DNA of 38,839 nt. It comes from an uncultured Bacilli bacterium. GTDB lineage: Bacteria; Bacillota_I; Bacilli_A; RF39; UBA660. Where the stretch lies: the NCBI GenBank assembly GCA_947628585.1, contig CANRAL010000009.1, positions 1 to 38,839 on the forward strand, read 5' to 3'. The notes under the pieces were generated by a model that saw nothing but the letters and a program-made list of their open reading frames with translations, had not been told where the DNA came from and did no database searches. A program made the translations under genes and the position numbers. Positions 9,076 to 17,834 of this stretch are shown one piece after another. Position 1 is the stretch's first letter. Each line of letters opens with the position of its first letter.

Positions 9076-10428
9076 CTACTTTCCTAAACAAAATTTACTA
9101 AAAATATTGTCTACTAATTCATCACTATAACTTTCCCCAATTAATTCTCCTAGATAATTCCAAGCATCTTTTAAATCAATTTCTATAATATCTACTTCCA
9201 ATTTATTTAAATAAGCATCATAGGCACTATTTAAAGAATCCATTGCTTTATTAATCAAAGTTATTTGGCGAATATTAGTTAAATAACTCATATTATTATT
9301 AACAATATTATTTAAATTAAATCGATTTTGAATTTCTTTTTTTAAATTATCTAATCCATTTAACTCTTTAGTATTACCTACTACATAAGAAGTATTTAAT
9401 TTTTTATAATCTAATTTAGTTATTAAATCACTTTTATTAATAAAAACAATTACTTCTTGTTTTTTTAATTCATCTAAAATTTTTAATTCCTCATTTGTTA
9501 CATCTTCATTATTATTTAAACAAAAAATAACTAAATCGGCTTTTTGAGCTACTTCTTTACTTTTTTCTACCCCTATTTTTTCTACGACATCAGAAGTATC
9601 ATGAATTCCCGCGGTATCCAAAAAAGTTAATTTTACTCCATTTAAAGAAATACTACCTTCTACAATATCCCTCGTCGTTCCCGGAATATCGGTAACTATT
9701 GCTTTTTCTTCATCTAGTAAAAAATTTAAGATACTACTTTTACCAACATTAGGACGTCCAATTATGGCTACTTTAATTCCTTCATTTATTATTTTTCCGT
9801 TATTAGCATCATTTACTATTTCTTGTAATTCTTTTTTAAAAATAGTTAACTGCTTTTCTAATAAATTATTTGTCACTACTAATTCATCTTCATATTCAGG
9901 ATAATCTATATTTACTTCAATATTAGCAATTATATCTCCCATCTTTTCCCGAATATTTTTGATTTTTTGAGTTAATTTTCCACCTATATTATTTAAAGCT
10001 AAAACTCGTTTAGCATCATTTTCGGCCATTATTAAATCATTAACACTTTCAGCTTGTAAAAGATTAATTCGGCCATTTAAAAATGCTCTTTTCGTAAATT
10101 CCCCAGGAGTTGCTAATCGACAACCGTTTTTAATTAAAAGTTCAACTATTTTCATAGTTGTATTAATTCCTCCATGACAATTTATTTCAACAATATCTTC
10201 TTTAGTATAAGTTCTCGGAGATAACATTATGGAAAGTAATACTTCATCGATTAATTCTTCATTATCATAAATATGACCATATAAAATACTATGACTAGCT
10301 TCTTTAGTCAAATCTTTTTCCTTAAATATTTTATTAGCTATTTTTATTGCATCTTGCCCAGATATTCGCACAATAGAAATTGCCCCAATTCCTGGACTTG
10401 TAGCAATAGCACATATAGTATCTTCCAT
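9076..10428 (-). CDS. mnmE: tRNA modification GTPase MnmE
   Basis: METICAIAT-type start (MEDTICAIATSPG), GRPNVGKSS, DTAGIH, C-terminal FSKFCLGK. Start placed at 10428 behind GGAG. Confidence 0.97.
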   Translation of the reverse strand: MEDTICAIATSPGIGAISIVRISGQDAIKIANKIFKEKDLTKEASHSILYGHIYDNEELIDEVLLSIMLSPRTYTKEDIVEINCHGGINTTMKIVELLIKNGCRLATPGEFTKRAFLNGRINLLQAESVNDLIMAENDAKRVLALNNIGGKLTQKIKNIREKMGDIIANIEVNIDYPEYEDELVVTNNLLEKQLTIFKKELQEIVNDANNGKIINEGIKVAIIGRPNVGKSSILNFLLDEEKAIVTDIPGTTRDIVEGSISLNGVKLTFLDTAGIHDTSDVVEKIGVEKSKEVAQKADLVIFCLNNNEDVTNEELKILDELKKQEVIVFINKSDLITKLDYKKLNTSYVVGNTKELNGLDNLKKEIQNRFNLNNIVNNNMSYLTNIRQITLINKAMDSLNSAYDAYLNKLEVDIIEIDLKDAWNYLGELIGESYSDELVDNIFSKFCLGK

Positions 10429-10517
10429 AATTTTCTCCTTCAATAGGTGTATTATACCACTTTTTTTCTTAAAGAAATAATAATTATTATATATAACTTA
10501 TACTTATAATAAAATAC

Positions 10518-10544
10518 AATTTATAACTAATTTAATTATAAATT
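10518..10544. promoter_or_regulatory. Inverted repeat upstream of XRE regulator (candidate operator)
   Basis: AATTTATAA-N9-TTATAAATT perfect 9-bp arms upstream of the HTH gene; base composition is permissive. Confidence 0.3.
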
Positions 10545-10583
10545 ATTGTTATAGAATAAATTTAGAAGGATTTTGGTGAAGTT

Positions 10584-10916
10584 ATGGAAAATCTAAGAAT
10601 TATTCGCGAAAAACAAGGTAAAAGTCAAGTTAATGTTGCTGTAAATATTGGAGTTGCTCAAGAAATGATTTCATCTTATGAATCAGGCAAATCACTTCCT
10701 AGTGCTAAAACTTTAATCAAATTAGCCAATTATTTGAATACAAGTACAGATTATTTATTAGGATTAACAAATGATCCTACACCTATAAAATTATACTCTC
10801 GAAGTAATTTATCTAATGAAGAAATAAAATTTTTAACAAAATTTGCTCAACTAGCGGTTGAAGATCAAATTAAACTTATTGGTTATATGGATGCTTTAGC
10901 CCACATTGCCAATTAA
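10584..10916 (+). CDS. XRE-family helix-turn-helix regulator
   Basis: LRIIREKQGKSQVNVAVNIGVAQEMISSYESGKSLPSAKTLIKLANYLNTSTDYLLG. Confidence 0.9.
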   Translation: MENLRIIREKQGKSQVNVAVNIGVAQEMISSYESGKSLPSAKTLIKLANYLNTSTDYLLGLTNDPTPIKLYSRSNLSNEEIKFLTKFAQLAVEDQIKLIGYMDALAHIAN

Positions 10917-10927
10917 AAAGTCAGATA

Positions 10928-11533
10928 TTATTCTGGCTTTATTACTACATGGCGATTAGGTTCTTCTCCTTCACTTTCCGTTTTAACTCCTTTAAAATTA
11001 GTTAAAATGTTATGAACTATTCTTCTTTCATATGCATTCATATTTTCCATATGAACTTCCATTTTTGTTTTAACGGCTTCTTTAGCCATTTTTTTAGCTA
11101 AATATTCTAAATTTCTTTGTTTTTTATTACGATAATTTTCAACATCTAAAACTACTTTAAAATTAACTTTATATTTTGCTAAAAGCATTTGTTTAACTAA
11201 TATTTCTAAGGCCTTTAAAGTTTGACCATTTTTACCAATCAAAATAGCATTATGATTAGAATATATCTTTAATATATTGATACCATCTTTTTTTTGAATT
11301 TCAAAATTTACTTCAAGACCTAAACCCTCAATTAATTCTTTTAAATATTCTTTAGTTACTTGATATAATTCTTCTTTCTTAATAACAGTAACACTCACAG
11401 TACTTCCCTTAAATAATTTTCCTTTATTTTCGGTTACTGTATAAACGATTTCATCAGTTGTTAAATTATTTTCTTTTAATATTTCGTTAAGTACTTCCGC
11501 GGTTTCTTTACCTTCTTTTATGATCGTTTCCAT
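10928..11533 (-). CDS. jag: Jag/KhpB-like RNA-binding protein (Jag-N, KH, R3H)
   Basis: KH motif ILIGKNGQTLKALEILV; R3H region ERRIVHNILTNFKGVKTESEGEEPNRHVVI. Start placed at METIIKEG (11533). Confidence 0.93.
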   Translation of the reverse strand: METIIKEGKETAEVLNEILKENNLTTDEIVYTVTENKGKLFKGSTVSVTVIKKEELYQVTKEYLKELIEGLGLEVNFEIQKKDGINILKIYSNHNAILIGKNGQTLKALEILVKQMLLAKYKVNFKVVLDVENYRNKKQRNLEYLAKKMAKEAVKTKMEVHMENMNAYERRIVHNILTNFKGVKTESEGEEPNRHVVIKPE

Positions 11534-11597
11534 ACTTCTTCCTTCTTTCTTACGCTTATTATAAAACAAAGTAGCCTAAATTTCAAATTTTTCTTAT

Positions 11598-11634
11598 ACA
11601 AAAAAAGAATAGCCTCGATGAACTATTCTTTTAC
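11598..11634 (-). terminator. Terminator between yidC and jag, overlapping the yidC stop
   Basis: Minus-strand AAAAGAATAG-N10-CTATTCTTTT plus U-run. Confidence 0.8.
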
Positions 11635-12606
11635 TTTAGCTTTTAATATCTTTTTATTTTTTTTCTTATCTTTATTAAATAAACCAAAAATCATATTTTG
11701 AATTGATATAAAGGCATAAGTTGTAATCCAGTAGAAAGATAAAGCAGTTGGAAAATTAAGAGATCCATAAACGATAATAACTAACATTACATATAACATT
11801 ATTTTCATTTGTTTAGCCATATCTTCTGTTTGACTAGGATTACTATTCATTGTTTGTTTAAATGAGAAGTATGTAGAAACACCAATTAATATTAATAATA
11901 ATAAATACATATAATTTCCGGATTTAATTCCCACTAAAGGAGTTGTTCCAAGTTGAAAACCTAATAATGATTGTTCATAAATTACAGGAATACGATATAT
12001 AGCTTGTAAAAAAGCAAAAAATAATGGTAATTGTAAAAATGATACTAAACAACCTGTCACAGGATTAATTTTATATTTTTTATAAACTAACATTGTTTCT
12101 TGACTCTTAGCCATTAAGGAATCATTATCCGTACGGTTCCGATATTTTCTTTCTATTTTTTCTATTTCGGGTTGAGCTTTTTGCATATTTTGACTTTGTT
12201 TAACGGTTTTAAAACTAAATGGTAATAATATTAATCTAATAGCTAAACCAATTAATATTACGGAAATACCCATATTTTTAACAAGATATCCTAATTTAAT
12301 TATCAAAAATGCTAGAGGTTTAACAAAGAAAAATTCCCATAGACCATTACTATCATTAGAATTAATTTTATAATCTTCACAAGTTGGTAATTCACTTAAA
12401 GGAATGTTTAATTGATCCCCATACTTTTCATATATCTTATATAATTCTCCATCTTTTTCAGGCAAACACAAAATGTTTTTTTGTAACATTTGACCAGTTT
12501 CATCATATTTAACAATTTGTTTATCCTCATTAATTATATAATTAGAATTACCACACCCTGTTAACAATAAAAATAAACAACAAATAATAATAATTTTATT
12601 TTTCAT
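11623..12606 (-). CDS. yidC: Membrane protein insertase YidC (SpoIIIJ/OxaA lipoprotein type)
   Basis: Lipoprotein signal LLLTGCGN; YidC/Oxa1 TM core; adjacency to rnpA. Confidence 0.95.
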   Translation of the reverse strand: MKNKIIIICCLFLLLTGCGNSNYIINEDKQIVKYDETGQMLQKNILCLPEKDGELYKIYEKYGDQLNIPLSELPTCEDYKINSNDSNGLWEFFFVKPLAFLIIKLGYLVKNMGISVILIGLAIRLILLPFSFKTVKQSQNMQKAQPEIEKIERKYRNRTDNDSLMAKSQETMLVYKKYKINPVTGCLVSFLQLPLFFAFLQAIYRIPVIYEQSLLGFQLGTTPLVGIKSGNYMYLLLLILIGVSTYFSFKQTMNSNPSQTEDMAKQMKIMLYVMLVIIVYGSLNFPTALSFYWITTYAFISIQNMIFGLFNKDKKKNKKILKAKVKE

Positions 12607-12931
12607 TATCTTCCTTTCGTAATAGATTTCCTAATTCATTAACCTTTTCTTCAAAACTTAAAGAATTATAATCCTTCTTTATCATTATAATATAATCTGT
12701 ATTATTTTTAAATAAACTTTTATTTAAATCAATAATATTTCGTAATTGTCTTTTTATTTTATTTCGCGTAACTGCATTACCCCATTTCTTACTAACAGCG
12801 ATACCAAAATGAGGTTTATAGGTATCCTTTTTTAAATAAAAAATTTTATAATAATTATTATAAAAAAAATTTCCTTTATGGATAATTTCATTAAAAAGAC
12901 TATTTTGTTTAACAACTTCATACTTTTTCAT
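12596..12931 (-). CDS. rnpA: Ribonuclease P protein component
   Basis: RnpA signature GIAVSKKWGNAVTRNKIKRQLRNI; between rpmH and yidC. Confidence 0.95.
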   Translation of the reverse strand: MKKYEVVKQNSLFNEIIHKGNFFYNNYYKIFYLKKDTYKPHFGIAVSKKWGNAVTRNKIKRQLRNIIDLNKSLFKNNTDYIIMIKKDYNSLSFEEKVNELGNLLRKEDNEK

Positions 12932-12965
12932 TAAAACACCTTATAGGAAAATGATACAATAAAAT

Positions 12966-13100
12966 TTATTTTGTATTAATTAAATTTTTACGACCTTTTT
13001 TTCTTCTATTATTTATAACATCTTTATGTTCTTGCATTCTAGCTCTAAAACCTTGTTTTTTAGCTTTTCGATGATTATTTGGTTGAAATGTTCTTTTCAT
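12966..13100 (-). CDS. rpmH: 50S ribosomal protein L34 (not in the ORF track)
   Basis: Manual translation of minus strand: MKRTFQPNNHRKAKKQGFRARMQEHKDVINNRRKKGRKNLINTK*. Confidence 0.96.
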   Translation of the reverse strand: MKRTFQPNNHRKAKKQGFRARMQEHKDVINNRRKKGRKNLINTK

Positions 13101-13202
13101 TATATATTCTCCCTTTCCTTTTTAGCCCTTGTATTATAATATTAAAAGAGTATTCAAGTCAAGCCTAAAAAATACTTTTGGTTAATAACTTCATTTTATT
13201 TG

Positions 13203-13390
13203 AAATATTTTTTTTATTTATTAACATTTTAATAAAGTTATCAACATAATTAACAACATCAACATTATGTTATTTTAACATTGTTGTTAATTTGTTGATA
13301 TTGTTAACAAATATTTTGTTGATAATGTTGATAACTTCATTTTTCTATGGTTTCACCAACACTTTTTTGTTGATAACTTTGTTGATAACT
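13203..13390. other. oriC: oriC: DnaA-box cluster with AT-rich segment
   Basis: Exact TTATCAACA-type boxes at 13238-13246 (+) and 13317-13325, 13326-13334, 13368-13376, 13380-13388 (-); one-mismatch boxes at 13250-13258, 13282-13290, 13293-13301; between rpmH and dnaA, where gene strand flips. Confidence 0.93.
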
Positions 13391-13409
13391 GGTTAATAAG
13401 ACTTTTTTC

Positions 13410-13438
13410 TTGTTTGTTTTAGAAAAATGTATTACAAT
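13410..13438 (+). promoter_or_regulatory. Putative dnaA promoter
   Basis: TTGTTT-N17-TACAAT, 34 bp upstream of dnaA ATG. Confidence 0.55.
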
Positions 13439-13471
13439 TTATCTAGGAAGTAGTGATAGTGGGGTGAGGGT

Positions 13472-14830
13472 ATGAAAACTGAAGACTTATTTGATCAATT
13501 TTTGATGGAGATTGCCGGACAAGTCACGCCAAGTCTTTATGGTGTATGGTTTTCAAAATTAAAACTCGTATCTATCACCGATAATCTTATAACATTTAAA
13601 GTTCCAATGCCGATTCATAAAACTTATTTAAAAAATAATTATGATACTATAATTAAAGAAACATTTTATTCTTTAACCGGGATAAAATATAATGTAGAAT
13701 ATTTATTAGAGGAAGAACTGGAAAATAAAAAACAAGAAGAAATAACTAATGTAATCGAAGAACCCCCAGAAAAAATAATGTGGAAAACTAATTTAAATCC
13801 GAAATATACCTTTGATAATTATGTAGTAGGGGATACCAATAGATTAGCTTTTGTTGCCGCCCAGGCCGTGGCTAAGAATCCAGGAGAAATACATAATCCT
13901 TTATTTATATATGGACGAAGTGGGTTAGGTAAAACCCATTTAATGCAAGCAATAGGTAATTATATAGCTCAAAATTCCAATTTAAAAGTTATTTATACCA
14001 CCAGTAATGAATTTATGAGTGATTTCACTGGTATAGCAACAATAGATAAAGGCGTAGATAGTATGAATTATGCCAACGAATTTAAAAATAAATACCGGAA
14101 TGTTGATGTTTTAATAATTGATGATATTCAATTTTTAGTAGGAGCAGAAAAAACCCAAAATGAATTTTTTCATACCTTTAATGAATTACATCAAGCTAAT
14201 AAACAAATAATTATTAGCAGTGATAAAAGTCCCGATGATTTAAAGAAAATTGAAGATCGCTTACGAAGTCGTTTTATGTGGGGATTACCTGTAGATATAT
14301 ATCCTCCAGATTTTAACTTAAGATGTGAAATAATAAAAGCCAAAATTAAAAATACCAGTATTGAAAATAAATTAAATAATGATGTTATCGAATATATTGC
14401 CAATGCTTGTGTAAATGATGTTAGGCATATTGAAGGGACAATTAATCGGCTTTTAGCTTATACCGCGATGATGGTACCCGATAAAATTACTTTAGATTTT
14501 GCTGTAGAAGCTTTAAAAGATTATGTTAATACTAATATATTTATTAACAATACAATTGCTTCAATTCAAAAAGCAGTTGCCGATTATTTCAATATTACAG
14601 TTGAGGATTTAAAAAGTAAAAAGAAAAATAATATGATTGTTAAATGTCGCAATATAGCTATGTATTTATGTCGAATGGAAACTGAAGAAAATTTAATGAA
14701 AATTGGTTTAGAGTTTGGAGGAAGAGATCATTCAACAGTTTCCATAGCATTAGAAAAAATGACTAAAAGCTTAAAAACTGATGAAAACTTGAATAAAATG
14801 TTAGAAGAGATAAAAGGAAAGTTAAAATAA
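13472..14830 (+). CDS. dnaA: Chromosomal replication initiator DnaA
   Basis: GRSGLGKTHLMQAIGN Walker A, VLIIDDIQFL Walker B, GGRDHSTVSIA DnaA-box binding motif. Confidence 0.99.
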   Translation: MKTEDLFDQFLMEIAGQVTPSLYGVWFSKLKLVSITDNLITFKVPMPIHKTYLKNNYDTIIKETFYSLTGIKYNVEYLLEEELENKKQEEITNVIEEPPEKIMWKTNLNPKYTFDNYVVGDTNRLAFVAAQAVAKNPGEIHNPLFIYGRSGLGKTHLMQAIGNYIAQNSNLKVIYTTSNEFMSDFTGIATIDKGVDSMNYANEFKNKYRNVDVLIIDDIQFLVGAEKTQNEFFHTFNELHQANKQIIISSDKSPDDLKKIEDRLRSRFMWGLPVDIYPPDFNLRCEIIKAKIKNTSIENKLNNDVIEYIANACVNDVRHIEGTINRLLAYTAMMVPDKITLDFAVEALKDYVNTNIFINNTIASIQKAVADYFNITVEDLKSKKKNNMIVKCRNIAMYLCRMETEENLMKIGLEFGGRDHSTVSIALEKMTKSLKTDENLNKMLEEIKGKLK

Positions 14831-14960
14831 TGTTAATAAATATTCCTTTAAAATAAATAAAATTAGCAAAAGAGAATAATTTATTAACAAATTAACCTTA
14901 TAACAATAATTATTATTTATATAAATAAAAGAAAAAATGATAAAAGAAGGAGAGAGAAAA

Positions 14961-16082
14961 ATGAAATGGAGTATTGAAAAAAATATTTTACTAGAAGCTT
15001 TAAATGATGTTACTAGAGCTTTAACCCAAAGAACTACTATACCAGTATTAAATGGGATAGTATTCGAAATTGATAAAAAGGGAATAGATTTATTAGCTAG
15101 TGATAGTGAATTATCAATAAAAGTTCATATTGATAGTAGTGATATTAAAAATATTGAAGGAGAAGGTAAGATTATTATTCAAAGTAAATCTTTTGTGGAA
15201 ATGATTAAAAAAATGCCAACCAATATTATTAATTTTGAAGTTGAAGATGATTTAAAAATAAAAATTTATTCTGATACAAATCAATATCGTTTAAATGGCT
15301 ATAATCCTATGGATTATCCTAATATTAGTATGGAACCAAATGATAAAGCTATTATTTTAAAGGCAACCATAATTAAAGAAATAATAAATCAAACAGCTTA
15401 TGCCTTATCTAATCAAGAAGTAAGACCATTATTAACTGGTTTAAATTTAAAAATAAATGGTGATATTTTAGAATGTATAGCTACTGATTCTTATCGTTTA
15501 GCTAAAAAGAATATTCGATTAGATAATATAATAGAAAATAGTATTAATATTGTTATACCTGGGAAAAGTATTATTGAATTAGAAAAAATCTTGGGTGATG
15601 ATGAAGAAAACATTGAAATGTATATATTTAAAAATAAAATATTATTTAAATATAAAAATATTTCTTTATTAAGCAATTTATTAGAAGGTGCTTATCCCGA
15701 AACAAGTCATTTTATTCCATCTGATTTTATTTATATGATAAATTTAAAATTACAAGATTTTTATGATGCTGTAGATCGGGCGGCATTACTTGCTGAAAAT
15801 AAAGAAAAAAATATTATTAAAGTTCATATAGAAGATAAAAACATGATTATTACTAGTGCTTCAAATGAATTGGGTAATGCTGAAGAAAAAATAAATATTG
15901 ATAGTAATACAAAAGAAAGTTTAAATATTTCTTTTAGTTCTAAATATATGTTGGATGCTTTAAAGGTTATAAAAGAAGAAAATATTTTCTTATTACTTAA
16001 TACTGATGATAAACCAATTATTATTAAACCTGTAACAGATGAATCCTTATTAGAACTTATATTACCTATAAAAACTTATTAA
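14961..16082 (+). CDS. dnaN: DNA polymerase III beta clamp
   Basis: MKWSIEKNILLEALNDVTRALTQRTTIPVLNGI; directly downstream of dnaA. Start 14961 behind AAGGAGAG. Confidence 0.97.
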   Translation: MKWSIEKNILLEALNDVTRALTQRTTIPVLNGIVFEIDKKGIDLLASDSELSIKVHIDSSDIKNIEGEGKIIIQSKSFVEMIKKMPTNIINFEVEDDLKIKIYSDTNQYRLNGYNPMDYPNISMEPNDKAIILKATIIKEIINQTAYALSNQEVRPLLTGLNLKINGDILECIATDSYRLAKKNIRLDNIIENSINIVIPGKSIIELEKILGDDEENIEMYIFKNKILFKYKNISLLSNLLEGAYPETSHFIPSDFIYMINLKLQDFYDAVDRAALLAENKEKNIIKVHIEDKNMIITSASNELGNAEEKINIDSNTKESLNISFSSKYMLDALKVIKEENIFLLLNTDDKPIIIKPVTDESLLELILPIKTY

Positions 16083-16086
16083 AATT

Positions 16087-16125
16087 AAGAAAAAGAATTT
16101 AAAAAAATAAAAAATTCTTTTTTTC
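16087..16125 (+). terminator. Terminator after dnaN
   Basis: AAAGAATTT...AAATTCTTT arms followed by T-run. Confidence 0.65.
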
Positions 16126-16191
16126 TTACTTTATTCGACAAATTTTTTAATAAAAATATGTATAATATAAGACATTTCAAGGGGGAATATT

Positions 16192-16623
16192 ATGTCTTAT
16201 ATAAATGAAAATACATTATTTATTATGAAAAAACATGAAAAAGTAGAAATAATATCTTTGGATGGTAAAATTGAAACTAAAGAGCATATTACTAAAATTT
16301 TAGATGAAAGTTGTCTATATTATGGAAGTAGTTTAGAAGGAAGAATAAAATCTAGTAAATATTTAACTAAATTAAGTAGTAAGGTGCCAATTATTTTAAA
16401 TGAAAAAGAAAATTTAATTTTGTTTCCTATATATTCTATGCGTAATGAAGTGGGTTTATGGTTTATATATAATAATATAATGAATTATCGCAAAGTAAAA
16501 AAATATGTTGAAGTTACGTTTAAAAATAATGAGAAAGTTTTATTTTTAATATCTTATAATATATTTTATAATCAAATGTTAAAATGTGGAAATTTATTAG
16601 CTATCTTTTCTTTAAAAAAATAG
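16192..16623 (+). CDS. ComK-like competence transcription factor homologue (compact, 143 aa)
   Basis: Matches remembered B. subtilis ComK core in order: ILDESCLYYGSSLEGR (IVDRSCRFFGSSYAGR), YLTKLSSKVPIILNEKENLILFP (YEVTKISHKPPIMVDPSNQIFLFP), VEVTFKNNEKVLFLISYNIFYNQM (TEVTFSNGKTMELPISYNSFENQV). Confidence 0.88.
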   Translation: MSYINENTLFIMKKHEKVEIISLDGKIETKEHITKILDESCLYYGSSLEGRIKSSKYLTKLSSKVPIILNEKENLILFPIYSMRNEVGLWFIYNNIMNYRKVKKYVEVTFKNNEKVLFLISYNIFYNQMLKCGNLLAIFSLKK

Positions 16624-16736
16624 GAGAATATATGAATTTTGCCTTTTAAAAACATTTTAAATATGTTATAATTAATATGCATATAGATATACATATTGCA
16701 ATAAAAATTTAAATTTTGACAAAAAAGAGGCTAAAA

Positions 16737-17834
16737 ATGAAAATTAGCAAATTAAAACTAACAAATTTTCGTAATTATGAAAACCTAGATTTAGATTTAG
16801 GTAAACAATTAAATATTATCTATGGGGAAAATGGTAGTGGTAAATCTAATTTGGTGGAAGCTATTTATTTATTAGCCTTAACAAAATCATTTCGTTTAAC
16901 AAGTGATAAACATTTAATTCAAAAGGGGAAAGAATTAGCTATTGTTGAGGGAAAAATTTGGAAAAATGAAGATTCCTCTTTATACAAAGTAAATATTAGT
17001 AACGATGGAAAAAAGGTAGAAATTGATAATAATAAAATTAATAAAATTAGTGAATTTGTTACTAAAATTCAAATTATTCTTTTTTATCCTCGGGATACGG
17101 AGTTAATTAATTCTTCACCAAACGAAAGAAGAAGATTATTAAATATTGAAATTAGTCAAATTTTTAAAGAATATATGATTTTATTAAGTAATTATAATAA
17201 AATATTAAAACAGCGTAATGCTTATTTAAAACAATTATATTTATATGGCAATGCTTCTCGGGATTATTTAGATATATTAACTAAGAAATTACTAGAATAT
17301 GGTAAAAAAATTTATAAATATAGATGGGAATTTATTAGTTATCTTAATGAATATATTACCGATGTTTATGAAAAAATTTTTGGTTCGGGAAAATTAAAAA
17401 TTGTATATCATTCAAGTTTTAATAAAACGGAAAAAGAATTGTTAGATACGTACCGTAAAATTTATAGTAAAGAAATGGCTAATGGTAAAACTTTATTAGG
17501 AGTCCATCATGATGATTTTGAATTTTTATTAGATGGTAATAAATTAAAAGAATGGGGAAGCCAAGGACAATTAAAAAATGCCATTTTGTCCTTTAAAATT
17601 GCGGAAATTAATATGATAAAAGAAATATTAAAAGATTATCCAATATTAATTTTAGATGATTTGTTTAGTGAATTAGATGTTAAGAAAATAACGAATATTT
17701 TAAATTTATTAAACAAAGATGTTCAGACTTTTATTACAACAACTGAATTAAGTAAAATACCTGATGAAATAAAAAATAAAAGTCGGATATATGAAGTTAT
17801 AAATGGCAAAATAAGGGAGGAAAATTATGAATAA
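16737..17834 (+). CDS. recF: DNA replication/repair protein RecF
   Basis: [48 protein letters not shown]. Start 16737 behind AGAGG (track 16716). Confidence 0.96.
   Translation: MKISKLKLTNFRNYENLDLDLGKQLNIIYGENGSGKSNLVEAIYLLALTKSFRLTSDKHLIQKGKELAIVEGKIWKNEDSSLYKVNISNDGKKVEIDNNKINKISEFVTKIQIILFYPRDTELINSSPNERRRLLNIEISQIFKEYMILLSNYNKILKQRNAYLKQLYLYGNASRDYLDILTKKLLEYGKKIYKYRWEFISYLNEYITDVYEKIFGSGKLKIVYHSSFNKTEKELLDTYRKIYSKEMANGKTLLGVHHDDFEFLLDGNKLKEWGSQGQLKNAILSFKIAEINMIKEILKDYPILILDDLFSELDVKKITNILNLLNKDVQTFITTTELSKIPDEIKNKSRIYEVINGKIREENYE

Noticed and set aside
9670-9685. GTTCCCGGAATAT in mnmE as an NBS
   Set aside because: About four mismatches to ATTTCCCGGGAAAT and within the conserved G-domain codons.
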